Shown here one piece after another: positions 35,381-45,244 of a stretch of DNA of 64,000 nucleotides. Position 1 is the stretch's first letter; the number at the start of each line of letters is the position of its first letter. Origin of the DNA: Diaporthe sp. PMI_573 (taxonomy: Eukaryota > Ascomycota > Sordariomycetes > Diaporthales > Diaporthaceae); assembly GCA_021399435.1 (NCBI GenBank), contig JAJTUP010000006.1, positions 1,116,001-1,180,000 of the forward strand, written 5' to 3'. The translations under genes were made by a program, and so were the position numbers. The notes under the pieces are model-generated. The model was given only the letters and a program-made list of their open reading frames with translations. It ran no database searches and was not told where the DNA came from.

Positions 35381-36067
35381 CTATGCGCCGCCGACGAGGA
35401 TGTTGCTGGAGAAATTTGCTGTTAGTTATTTTGTTCATGATTGTCATGCGCAGGGATCTCTTGGGCAGGCCTCTCTCTCTCTCTCTCTCCACCTCGAGCT
35501 CCTGGGACCCGCCCGACACTATTCCCACGAGTGCCAGCTGTCCCTGATAAAGGCAACCACGATAAAGCGAGGTTCGAAGGAATCGCTTACTTGAGGGGAA
35601 TGTGTATCAGCTTCACAATGTATCCGACAAAGCCCATGATCAAGACTGCGCGTAAAGAAGTCAGTACATGTGGTTCCAAGTCGCGCGATGGAGTTCGGTG
35701 CGTGGCTTCGAAGCGAGGGCCTTCGAGTATAGTTGCAGTACTTATGCGACACAGAGAAGTTGACAAAGGGACGACATTGAGCGGTTCGTGGAATTACTGA
35801 CAGCCGACGCCAACTGCTTGCGAGATCTGCACAATGTACGTTAGCCAGGTGCCAAATGTTCGCATTGCTCGGGAAAGCATACCTTGAGGAACTCCTTCTG
35901 ATCAGGCTTCTGGCACCTTGTCACTTAAAAAGTGTTCAACATTAGCATCGACTGCCTGGACAGTGTGGGACCGTATGGAGCGCGACAGGAGGCTACCTAC
36001 TGAACTGGACTCCATCCTTGACGAACTCCCGGGGCACCTCCAGAGCTTCAGACACTTGGTCGGCCAT
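35381..36067 (-). CDS. SSS1: Sec61 translocon gamma subunit Sss1
   Basis: A 70-residue tail-anchored protein split over five exons: 36067-36001, 35923-35883, 35826-35802, 35645-35591, 35405-35381. Spliced, it reads MADQVSEALEVPREFVKDG, then QFMTRCQKPDQKEFLKISQA, VGVGFLIMGFVGYIVKLIHI and PLNNILVGGA, which is Sss1/Sec61-gamma throughout: amphipathic N-terminal helix, RCxKPDxKEF loop and a single C-terminal membrane helix ending in PLNNILVGG. Sss1 clamps the Sec61 channel in the ER membrane and is essential for co-translational insertion. Introns are 77, 56, 156 and 185 nt; two exons are only 25 nt each. The conserved protein across every junction makes the model firm. It is divergent from the Nop15-like gene. 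Confidence 0.95.
35470..35489. repeat. (CT)n microsatellite in SSS1 intron 4
   Basis: About ten CT units inside the fourth SSS1 intron (GA repeat on the coding strand). Confidence 0.9.
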
Positions 36068-36487
36068 TGTAGATGATTGTGGGGAAGAGAAATCCGAAAG
36101 AGAGACTGGGCAGCTGGGGACAGACGGGCGGGTCGGTTTCGTGATTAAGGAGAGGTTGAGCGAAGAAGGGTGGTGAGAGAGCGAGTTGGTCGAGGTAAAT
36201 GATGCCCTGCTAAACACGTCGCCTCATCCGGGTTGAATTGAAATCGCATTGCTGGCCTTCCGGCCGGCGCAAATCAATCGACAGGGTATCGGCTGCTCCA
36301 GCCGCCAAGGGTCTGGCACTAGTCCCCCCGGAGGATGGGGGGAGCTCCCCACCGCCTGATTCTGCCAGAAAAAGTTACCTGACTGAGTTCAAGAGGAAAA
36401 AAAGACGGCCGGCAGACAGCTTCTGTCTTCTTTCAATTATACCACTATTCAAGCAAATAAGGCATTGCCAGTCGAATCTTGCCCAGC
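36068..36487. promoter_or_regulatory. Head-to-head promoter region of SSS1 and the Nop15-like gene
   Basis: Only 420 bp separate the two start codons, so both core promoters lie here. A C/G-rich segment (about 36325-36355, CCCCCGGAGGATGGGGGGAGC) sits centrally and a short A-rich tract (36390-36405) closer to the Nop15 side. No clear TATA box is visible for either gene. Confidence 0.5.
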
Positions 36488-38448
36488 ATGGTAGAACTGC
36501 GACCTAGAAGGTCGAAGGGTATGTAAAATAAGCAAATTGAACTCTCAGGTGGTGGATTTTGCTGACCAGAAAAAAGCCACCACGGCTGCAGAGTCGGCCG
36601 CGGTCCAGGAGACGCCCAAGCCCAAGGTTGCGAAGACACCAAGGTCCACAAAGCGCAAGGGTAAGAGCCGCGTTTGCCTTCAAAATAGTGAGGGAGCAGT
36701 GCTCATCGATTCTTAGCAATTGAGGATGATTCTCCCGCTGCCACGAAGAAACAAAAGTCTGTAAAGACCCCGGCCAAGACCAAGGAGGTCACGGACGCCC
36801 CGACCGAAGCCCCCGAGACATCAACACCGGCGCCAAAGTCCGCGAAGAAGGCAAAGACTCCGGCGAAGAAGAAGGACGCGGAGGAAGAGGCCCCGGACGC
36901 AGCCGAGAAGTCAACCCCAAAGCCCAAGAAGGAGAAGACGCCTGCGAAGCCCCAGGAAACTCCCAAGCCTGCCGTTGCGGACACCCCGAAGCCCGCCAGC
37001 AAGGCCACTCCCAAGTCCGCACCCAAGGAGACGCCCAAGACTGCCAGCAAGGCGATGCCAAAGCCCGCTGCAGAGTCCACCCCCAAGGAGACACCCAAGC
37101 CCGCCAGCAAGGCCACACCGAAGTCGGCCCCAAAGTCGGCCGCAAAGTCTGCTGCCAAGGAAACCCCTAAGCCAGCCTCCAAGGAGACTCCCAAGTCCGT
37201 CACCAAGGAAGCCGACGAGACGCCTGCCCCCAAGCCCAAGGCCAAACAGGAGAAGACCCCGAAGAAGACACCGGCAAAGGCCACACCAGCCAAGGCAACA
37301 CCGGCCAAATCCGCAAAAAAGTCCGCGAAAAAGGCCGATCCCAACCAGATTGTCGAGGAAAAGGAGAAGGTCGTTCAAGAGGTCGAGAATAATGCCAAAA
37401 ATGCCGCCACCGAGGAGGAACAGGCCTCTTCCGACGAGGAGGTCGATGAGCAGACCAAAGCTCTTGTCCTGGCTGTCGACAGTGGAGATGAGGACGAGCA
37501 GGCTTCTGGTGTGATCACCTTTGAGGAAGGGCAGGACGTGGGTACCATTCCTGACGTCTCCAAGGTGCTTTCCAAGAAGGAGAAGAAGGAAAAGAAGGCA
37601 CTCAAGGCCGCTCCAAAGGACAAGGAGGAGACCGGGGTCATCTACATCGGTCGTCTGCCCCACGGTTTCTACGAGCACGAGATGAAGAATTACTTCTCCC
37701 AGTTCGGCCCCATCCGCAACTTGAGGGTCTCTAGAAACAAGAAGACTGGCAGGGCGAAACATTTCGCCTTCGTGGAATTTGAAGAGGCCAGCACTGCTGA
37801 GATTGTGGCCAAGACCATGGATGTAAGTCGTGCCTTGCAATCTTTCCGCTGGCGTTGAGTACTGACGTTTGCTGCGCAGAATTATCTCCTTTTTGGGCAC
37901 ATTCTCAAGTGCAGTGTCATTCCAAAGGACCAAGTTCACAAAGATCTCTTCAAGGGATCGAACAAGAGGTTCAAGGTGAGTCTTTCATCTCTCATGTCGC
38001 CATCGCCGGGTTAGCTGACCTCCATCCCCAGTCGATACCATGGAACAAGATGCAGGGCAAGGAAATGGAGCGGCCGAAGCTTGAGAAGCAGTGGGAGAGG
38101 AGCATCAAGCGCGAAAACAAGAAGCGAGCTGCCAGGGCGCAGAAGCTTGAGGCATTGGGTTACGAGTTTAACGCACCGGAACTCAAGTCTGTCACCGAGG
38201 CGAAGGCCATCGCGGAAGCAGAGGCGCCAAAGGCGATTGAGGCGCCCCCACCTGCAGCCGAACCCGAGGCTGAGACTGCTCCTGTTACGGATGCTGCTGA
38301 GGAGAGCACTGTCGAGAAGCCACAGGCAGAGGCGGAGGCTACGCCGGTTAAGAAGGCAACCAGAGGCAGGGGAAGACCTGCGAAGACGCCTCAGAAGGCC
38401 GCCGCTACAGCAGAGACACCCAGGAAGACGAGGAGGACCAAGGCGTAA
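36488..38448 (+). CDS. NOP15: Nop15/NIFK-like nucleolar RRM protein with H1-like Lys/Ala/Pro repeat region
   Basis: Modelled with five exons (36488-36518, 36592-36660, 36717-37822, 37880-37975, 38032-38448), 572 residues. The RRM is at about 338-415: IYIGRLPHGFYEHEMKNYF (RNP2) and KHFAFVEF (RNP1), followed by KTMDNYLLFGHILKCSVIP and the SIPWNKMQ segment of Nop15/NIFK proteins, which bind the 5.8S-ITS2 region during 60S assembly. Residues about 30-235 hold a long series of (K/E)TPKPA(S)K-type repeats, and residues about 260-330 are acidic; the C-terminus is again AT-hook-like (TRGRGRPAKTP). That pre-RRM extension is far longer than in yeast Nop15 (220 residues). The first junction is the least certain: only a 73-nt intron (36519-36591) both restores frame and uses a legal acceptor. 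Confidence 0.85.
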
Positions 38449-39008
38449 TATCTCGACGTCCAGTCGGAGTCGGCTTAACATTATCATTGCATGTCTAAGG
38501 GTGCAGCTACTACGTATTCAAATTGTCATATCTCGCGCCAGCGAACCTGAAGAGTCCACTGGAGACGTATCGTCTCGGACAGTTATCAGGATTATATAAG
38601 TGCGAATGTCAATCTACTTCGCAACATTCAGTGAATGCGACAGAGCTCATGTGTGTAGACTACAGCGAGCTCTGGGATGGCGAAGGTGGAAATATGTGAG
38701 GAGGGAAGAGAGGAAAATCAGCAAAAATTCCTGCACCGATACGAAGAGTTATGTACCCAGAGTCGGCCGGCCACCCACTCGTCTGACCCGTCTCCATCCC
38801 CCCCCCGGCCAATGAGCTGGCGCCCAGAGAGGAGCCACTAACAGTAGGGCTCCTGGGTTCCCAGATTCGGTTACGCCCTGGGTCCAGGCCTGAAAGGTGG
38901 CACTGGTGGATATGGAACCTAGCAACAAGCACCCGCAACTCGACCGACGCCTCGAAGCAACCGACCCAATGCCCTCCGTTTTGAGACGCATGCGTCCCAA
39001 TTGATATC
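38449..39008. other. Intergenic region, Nop15-like gene to RUD3
   Basis: 0.56 kb between two rightward genes, the Nop15-like 3' UTR and the RUD3 promoter and leader. A nine-C run lies at about 38800-38808. A leftward open frame of 209 codons (38660-39289) is antisense to the RUD3 leader and first exon and is not supported. Confidence 0.55.
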
Positions 39009-40974
39009 ATGTCTTCGGCGGCCCCACAAGATGCGATTGCAGCAGCGCAGGGCCAAGCCGCCGGCTCAAAAAAGAAGAAGAGCAAGAAGAACAAGCCCAA
39101 GAAGACGCTCGACACCAGCACCGCCAACAGCGCCAACGATGGCACAGGCACGGCTGAGCCCAGCCCTCGTGACAGCAACAGAGAATTGTCAGCCGACGAG
39201 GAGCCAGATACCCCGGTGGTAAGTTGAGGAGCACGACCCAGAGAGCCCAGACCCACTCTCACCTTGCGGACCCGAGCTCCTGGACACATGGCTCATAGGT
39301 CTGGATCTGGACCGCGGGCGTCCTCAGCAAGGGTCGCCCTCCCACAAGGCTGCGGTGGCTCGTCTGCATCGTTAGTGCCTGTCTCTGACATGTACATATG
39401 ACAGACAGAGAGTAGTGATACCAGAAAGGAAAACCAGAAGTTGCCGTCAAGCTCTGTGACGGCTCCCGGCGCGCAAGAGAACGGACATGTTCGTGCGCCA
39501 TCCGGGAACGGTCATCCTGTCTCCTCCGACCCCCACCCAACACAAGCGACAACCACGAGCGACACAAGCGCAAAGCTAGAGGCCATGTCGGAAGAGCGGG
39601 AAGCCCTCCGCAAGGAGGTGGAACAGCTCCGCAAGCAGCTCGAGACGATACAGGGATCCCACACGTCGGAAGTAAGCAAGCTGAAGACGGACCTCGAAGA
39701 GAGCGAGTCTGCGAAGGAACAAGCCGAGGAGCAATACCAAACGCTGCTAGGGAGGGTTGAGAAGATCAAGCAGACGCTCGGCGACCGCCTAAAGAGAGAC
39801 AGGGCGGAACTGGAAGAGGCAAATCAGCGCATCGAGGAGCTCGAGGCGCAAAATGAGGAGCTGCAGAAGGGCGACTCCTCCCACGAGGAAGAGATAGCCA
39901 GGCTTACGGACGAACTGCAAGAATCAAACCGTGAGCTAGCGACTCTGAGGAGCCGGAATAACCTGTCGCAACAGAACTGGCTCAAAGAGAAGGACGACAT
40001 GGTGAGGCAGGTGCAGCACTTCAGGAGCGAGCTGGAATCTACAAGCAGCGCTATGGGCGAATGGGAAGTAATCGCCATGGAAGAGCGGCAGGTCAGGGAG
40101 AGTCTCACAGAAAAGGTGGCAGATCTCGAGGAGCAGCTGTCATCCGTCAGGGAGGCCTACGAGAGAGCCGCGGAAGAGAGGGACAGCTCCCTGCAGACCA
40201 TCGACGGTTTACAAAGGGCTCTACAGGAAATCCAGGATGCAAGGAGAAAAGAGCTGAGAGATCTCGTTGAGTCCTCGGAAGAGCAAATTCAAGAGATGAA
40301 GAAGCGAGTAGAGGAAGCCGACAGCAAGGTAGCAGAGGCCGAGGAGGCCAAAGAGAGACTCACGAAAGAGCTGGAAAGAACAGCCCCCTTCGAGAAGGAG
40401 GTCAGGGAGAAGAACCTGCTCATCGGCAAGCTGAGGCACGAGGGCATCATACTCAACGATCATCTCACAAAGGCTCTGCGGTACCTGAAGAAAACGAAGC
40501 CAGACGAGCAGGTGGACAGGTAAGCTCACATATCAACATCCGAAGGACACTATACTGACACTCCAAAGACAAATCATCACGAATTACCTGCTGCAATTCC
40601 TCTCACTCGACCGGTCAGACCCCAAGAGGTTCCAGATCTTGCAAGTCATCGCAGGCTACCTCGCCTGGACGGACGAGCAGAAGGAACAAGCAGGCCTCGC
40701 CCGCCCCGGCGCCTCCAACAGCACGCTCCGCCTCCCAGTCTCGCCCTTCCACCGGACACCCAGCACCCCATCACTCAGCACCGAGTTCTTCTCCGAGAAC
40801 GCGCCCTCGTCCGGCAAGGAATCCCTGGCGGACCTCTGGGCGGGCTTCCTCGAGCGCAGCGTGGAGGAGGGGAGGCCAATAGACACCCTAGGCAGCGACT
40901 CGAGGAAAGGGAGCGTATCGAGCAGTACAGGGGTGGGGATAAACGTGACAAAGCCAGATGGCGGGAAGGGATAG
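39009..40974 (+). CDS. RUD3: Golgin Rud3 (GMAP-210 type, GRAB domain)
   Basis: Three exons (39009-39218, 39405-40519, 40569-40974), 576 residues. A Lys-rich N-terminus (KKKKSKKNKPKK) and a low-complexity Ser/Thr segment lead into a coiled coil from about 110 to 405, dense in Glu/Lys/Gln/Leu heptads (EREALRKEVEQLRKQLE and onward). The C-terminal GRIP-related Arf1-binding (GRAB) domain at about 408-490 reads LIGKLRHEGIILNDHLTKAL, then VDRQIITNYLLQFLSLDR and KRFQILQVIAGYLAWTDEQK. Rud3 tethers vesicles at the cis-Golgi and is recruited by Arf1. The final region is Ser/Pro-rich. Introns are 186 and 49 nt. The gene is convergent with the CPFC membrane-protein gene (268-bp gap). Confidence 0.92.
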
Positions 40975-41242
40975 ACGGAGCATCACAATTCTTTAGACGC
41001 TTTCTGAGAATATCAACATATCTTAATGGCATCCTGTTGGCGTTGGGGCACAGCAGAGAGAAAGAGCAGCATGTACGGGACGGACTTAGACCAGCACCCT
41101 CGGGGCAAAGATATCACACCAGGGCGGCCAGATGGGAGTCCAATGTATTAGTCACGTTGAAGGATAACTGGAAAGATGCAGCTGCGCGGTGACGATTGTG
41201 GCGCTTTCTGTGTGTGCATGTAAACTCTTGTCTACAAAGCCA

Positions 41243-42366
41243 TCATGTCATGGCTTGCTGCAGCACGTCGCGAGCATACTTCTCAGCGACCTGCCCGATG
41301 TCATCCAGGTCTACGCGCCTGTTCTCCACGGCGTCCCGCATGCTCCCGACGACCTCCTCACTCTCCATGGCCTCGGACATGATGATGGCCTCGTGGGCCC
41401 AGTACCTCGCCTCGGCGGCCCGGAGCTCCCCGTCCCTGGCGGTGGTGTTCTTGATGACCCCTGCGGCGTGAAGCTGGTTCCTCGTCTTGGCCAGGCCCGT
41501 CGTGACGGCGTCGACGCGCTCCGAGACCGTCTGCGCCACGGGGAACATGCGCCGCGTGCCGCTCAGCCACAGCGCGCCCGCGACGAGCACGTCCAAGGCC
41601 GCGAGCCCGAGGTGCCGCAGCGCGCGCGCGCGCCAGTGGAAGAAGGTCACCTCTCCCAGCACGCGCGCCTTCTCGTTGCCCGCCACGTGGTCCCACGTGG
41701 TCAGGAGGTAGAGGTCCAGCGCGGCGGCGCCGACCGCCGCATAAGTGGCCAGCGCGCGCCACTGGGCGCCCGCCTTTCCCGTCAGCGAGGCCGAGGTGGA
41801 CGCGCCCAGGAGGAGCGCGTTGGAAAGGTGGGCAGCGGCGACGGCGGGGGCGGCGTACAGCAGGTATGTGGTCGGCTCGTTTGAGTTGCAGAAGGGGCAT
41901 TCGACGAGGGCGTCCGGGCCGTACTTGTAGTACAGCAGCTTTGAGGCGCGCGACTCGAACTTGTCGTGCAGGACGTTGTCCCGCGGGGTCAGGACCCGCA
42001 GCGACGAGAGGCGCGACAGGATCAGGTTGTTGGACGAGGTCGGGTTCGAGCGCGTCACGGCGAAGACATTCTCGGGCGCCAGTATGGGAAGCGTGCTGGC
42101 GGCGAGGAGGGCCGCTGCCGTGGCGAGGAGGATGACGGCGGCGAGCGTGCGCGTGGACAAGGGGCGGATGGGCTGCTTTGGGTTGCGCTGGGCTGCGCGC
42201 GCGGAGTTGAACCAGGTTATGGCCTTAGGGAGGAGCATTGGCCCGAAGAAGATGACGAGGGACTTGATCCTGGAGGGTAGATGATTTGTTAGTTTGCGCA
42301 GCTGGTGAAAGTGTGGGTTGTATTGTCTGGGATGTTGGCTACTCACGTCCCCCATGATATCGCCAT
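41243..42366 (-). CDS. Fungal multi-pass membrane protein with CPFC motif, function unknown
   Basis: Two exons (42366-42347, 42269-41243), 348 residues. The first exon (MAISWGT) is only 20 nt; a 77-nt intron with GTGAGT donor and CTAAC branch joins it to IKSLVIFFGPMLLPKAI, giving a conserved-looking start. The unspliced alternative, an ATG at 42421, keeps an open frame but adds a Ser-rich, unconvincing leader. Four to five hydrophobic segments are visible (about 8-24, 47-70, 138-160, 175-195, 217-236). Between helices lies KYGPDALVECPFCNSNEPT with a CPFC pair, possibly metal binding or redox. The C-terminal 100 residues are charged and helical. I do not recognise the family and no function is assigned. 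The gene lies between RUD3 (convergent) and GET1 (same strand). Confidence 0.82.
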
Positions 42367-43088
42367 GTCTGCTGCTGCCGCTGCTGCTGAACGAGAGTTG
42401 TGTTGTGACGAAAGGAAGCATATGTGTTCATGACAGCGGAGGTTACAGTCGTATTTCACAGGGCGTTTGCCAGCCAGCCAGGGTCTAAGTGCCGATCTTG
42501 ACAGCAACGGGATGGATGAAGTGGCGCTAACCCAGCTAGCTCCGATAGTGGGGCTTCCCTAAAGCTTACAAAATTCGAGGAGCGCAAAAATTCATCAGGC
42601 TCCTGTCCTCAGTCCTTCACAAACCAGCCGTATACTTTCTGCACGCCAGAACCAACGATCCACGGCCTCCGTGTCGTGAGAACTCGCATGGCTGCTCGGC
42701 ACAAACGTCGGTCGCCTCGCTTTCAATCCCTCCAGAGTCCTCAGACTTTGATATGAAGGTGAACGAGCATCACGGTAAGTAGGTTGACGGTTCAGTGTGC
42801 GGCTCAGCAGGCCATCAGCGCTGGCGGAGAACCATATGGGCACTTTCGAAGCTTTAGCAATCTTTTTCCTCAGTGGTTGTCAGAGTCAAAGTGTTGCCCA
42901 GAACGAGCCCAAGTACTCTGCCAAGAGTCATCTCACTTCGTGTTGCTGAGTTTCAGCCCCGGCTATGAAGAACTCTGCGTCAAATTTGCTGAGAGACATA
43001 CGTGATCTCCGTATCTAGAATAATGATGGCGGCATTCTGTCCCGGAATTGTGGTGCTGCAATATACAGAATAGCCACGCTGATTACTA
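42367..43088. other. Intergenic region, CPFC-protein promoter and GET1 3' UTR
   Basis: 0.72 kb between two leftward genes. No supported gene; expected promoter and 3' UTR only. Confidence 0.55.
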
Positions 43089-44026
43089 CTATAACTCCTT
43101 CTTGCTGCTGTCCTTCTCTTCCTGTGAACCCGCCGAGTCTGTGGTGGCCGAGGAAGCCTTGACGGGTTTCTCGGCCTGCTTTCCCTTGCTGCCCTGCATC
43201 GCGGCCGAAACCAGGCCGACGATGGCCGTGATCGTGTCTGCCACCAGTGTAACCACGCCCGTGCACGCGAGCTGCCACGACGCGACGCTGACGCTGCCCA
43301 TCGGCGCCCTCGGGAACGAGATGATCCATTCGGCGTAGTACGGGAACCAGCCGTGCGGCAGCCAGAACATGGGTGACTTGGAGTACCAGAACGGGAGGAA
43401 GTAGCGCAGACCAGAGGTGCAGAGCCACCGGGCGGAGGTGACTGTCTTGTCGAAGGCGGCTTTGGAGCCGTCGATGCCGGTCTCTGTGTGGTTGGACGAT
43501 ATTCTGTCAGCTCCTCACTTCACCTGCAGATGCTACCCGCTACACTGGCCCCGACCCAGGTGAAGACCTTGTGTGCGAGTCTGTCCGGGACGGCGGGAGG
43601 TTGGCGAATCTCGGGACGGGACAACGCACTCATCTGCTCCAGCTCCTCCAGCATCTTGTCGTGCTGCCGCCGCAGCTTCGCCCACTTGGCGAACTCATCC
43701 TGGCTGCTCGTAGCATTAAGGTCAAGCCGCGTCTTGAGGTAGCGTTGTTGTAGCTCGCGCTGGTCGCGGATCTGCTTCGAGGTACCCATCGGGGTCGCGA
43801 CGTAGAGCTTCCATAGCTTCGTGGGAGAAACAACAGGTCAGTCAGGCCACGCACACCAGGAATTCTCGGATTCTCGGACCACCACATCGTCACGAGTGAT
43901 TAGAGAGGATTGTAGGCAGGGAGGATGTCAGCTACTCACCAGGTTGTTGATGGTGGCCGCGCCGATGCTGTTCACCACGGCGATGGCGAGCTCGACCACG
44001 AAGATGACGACGAGTAGGGACGCCAT
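43089..44026 (-). CDS. GET1: Get1, subunit of the GET tail-anchored protein receptor
   Basis: Three exons (44026-43940, 43816-43630, 43483-43089), 222 residues. Helix 1 (about 4-30, [26 protein letters not shown]) is followed by the cytosolic coiled coil with the invariant block [22 protein letters not shown] (about 58-80) that binds Get3, then two more helices carrying [30 protein letters not shown], which is diagnostic of Get1/WRB. The C-terminal tail is Lys/Ser/Glu-rich. Get1-Get2 receives tail-anchored proteins from Get3 at the ER membrane. The second intron (146 nt) uses a GTGCGT donor; reading through it would insert a Pro-rich stretch and stop early, whereas splicing restores [20 protein letters not shown], as in other Get1 proteins. 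Confidence 0.93.
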
Positions 44027-45244
44027 CGTCGAGAGTGTATCACTGAGTGTTGAGGGCAAGAGCTATGAGAGGGCAGCCGATATCTCCAAGACCATGCCGC
44101 CAAAGCTGCGAGCGTGGCCTCGAGGTTGTGGAGAGTCGGACTGAATGCTTGGTGCTGCAGGTACGGAGGGGTGGGCTCTGCTTTTCAACGTGTTGCATCA
44201 TACCCGAATCTCGGTCTTGGTTTTTGGTGCAGCCCCCAAAGGGTCTTCTTTCTGTCCGAGCAGACCACTAGAGACTTGGAGCAGAAAACCAGTCTCCCTC
44301 CTCCTTCAGAGGATGCTCTCTTAAAACCACATTCATAAGTTACCACACCTAGTATATTCATTTCATCAGTAAATACCTGCTTCTCCGCCTACAACCTTTG
44401 CTCGAGTGTCTGCTTCATGGCCTAGGAGGTGCATACTACTTCAACGTCCTAGGTATGGAACAGCCTCCTTCCTATAGGAGACCCTCCTATAGAATAAATT
44501 CCTGTGGGATACCAACTTGTATGAGACACAATCCTATCGGATAACCTCTTGCAAGATCACCTTCTATGGGATACTGTCCTGTGATTACTTCCTGTAGAAC
44601 AACCAGGTGAGGTAGGTGAGCCACAAGTGCTCCGCAATGATGTTTTTCCAATTTTGTAAGACTGCCGCTGTGTGACTGACTGTAATGATGTGCGATATAC
44701 TGCAAGAGCAACTGAGAGACACTGAAGTTACACACACTCCCTTGCGGGTAGGACAGGCATTTCGTGGTTCCTTTTAATATACCACTAAGCACCCTGCATA
44801 TATACTCTCAGTCTTATCCCTACATATTCAGAGATACAGATGAGAGCCGTGACATTCTCTCTCGCCACTCCCTTCTCCCCATGCCCGTCCCTCGCAACAT
44901 CAAATACAGCGAATGACCACACGGCCATGCAGCCCAAAGCAACCGAATTAACTCCAACCCTCAACAATTCCGTTCCACATGGGGTATTGGGCAGCGCCGT
45001 CTAGATCCAATACAATATCCAATTTTCCGAACCTTCCTGAATGCATGAGATCATGCATAGATAGAAGAAGGCACAACCAAGTTTACAGTATCCCTTCCCT
45101 TATATGCCCTTTTGCCCCTTTGCCCCTGATTGCCCCTGATTGCCCCGTCAGATGCGTCATTAAGTCATTCGCCTGGTTCGGCACGTTGGTTTCGTGAGAC
45201 CGTCCGCCCAGAAAATCACACACATTGCTCTAATTCGTTGGCTG
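44027..45244. other. Intergenic region, GET1 promoter and 3' UTR of the 794-residue protein
   Basis: 1.2 kb, AT-richer than average between about 44.3 and 45.1 kb. It carries the degenerate minisatellite listed separately and a short TTGCCCC repeat (about 45111-45150). No gene is supported. Confidence 0.55.
44463..44605. repeat. Degenerate minisatellite with CCTRTRGGATAC-like core
   Basis: Eight or nine diverged units with cores such as CCTATAGGAGAC, CCTGTGGGATAC, CCTATCGGATAA, TCTATGGGATAC and CCTGTAGAACAA recur at about 14-18-nt spacing. Spacing and core vary, so the array is old or mutated. It lies outside any gene. Confidence 0.6.

Noticed and set aside
36911..37939. 342-codon minus-strand open frame (Gly/Leu-rich)
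   Set aside because: It mirrors the Lys/Pro/Ala repeats of the Nop15-like gene; repetitive composition keeps the complementary frame open.
38660..39289. 209-codon minus-strand open frame
   Set aside because: It is antisense to the RUD3 leader and first exon, with no recognised domain.
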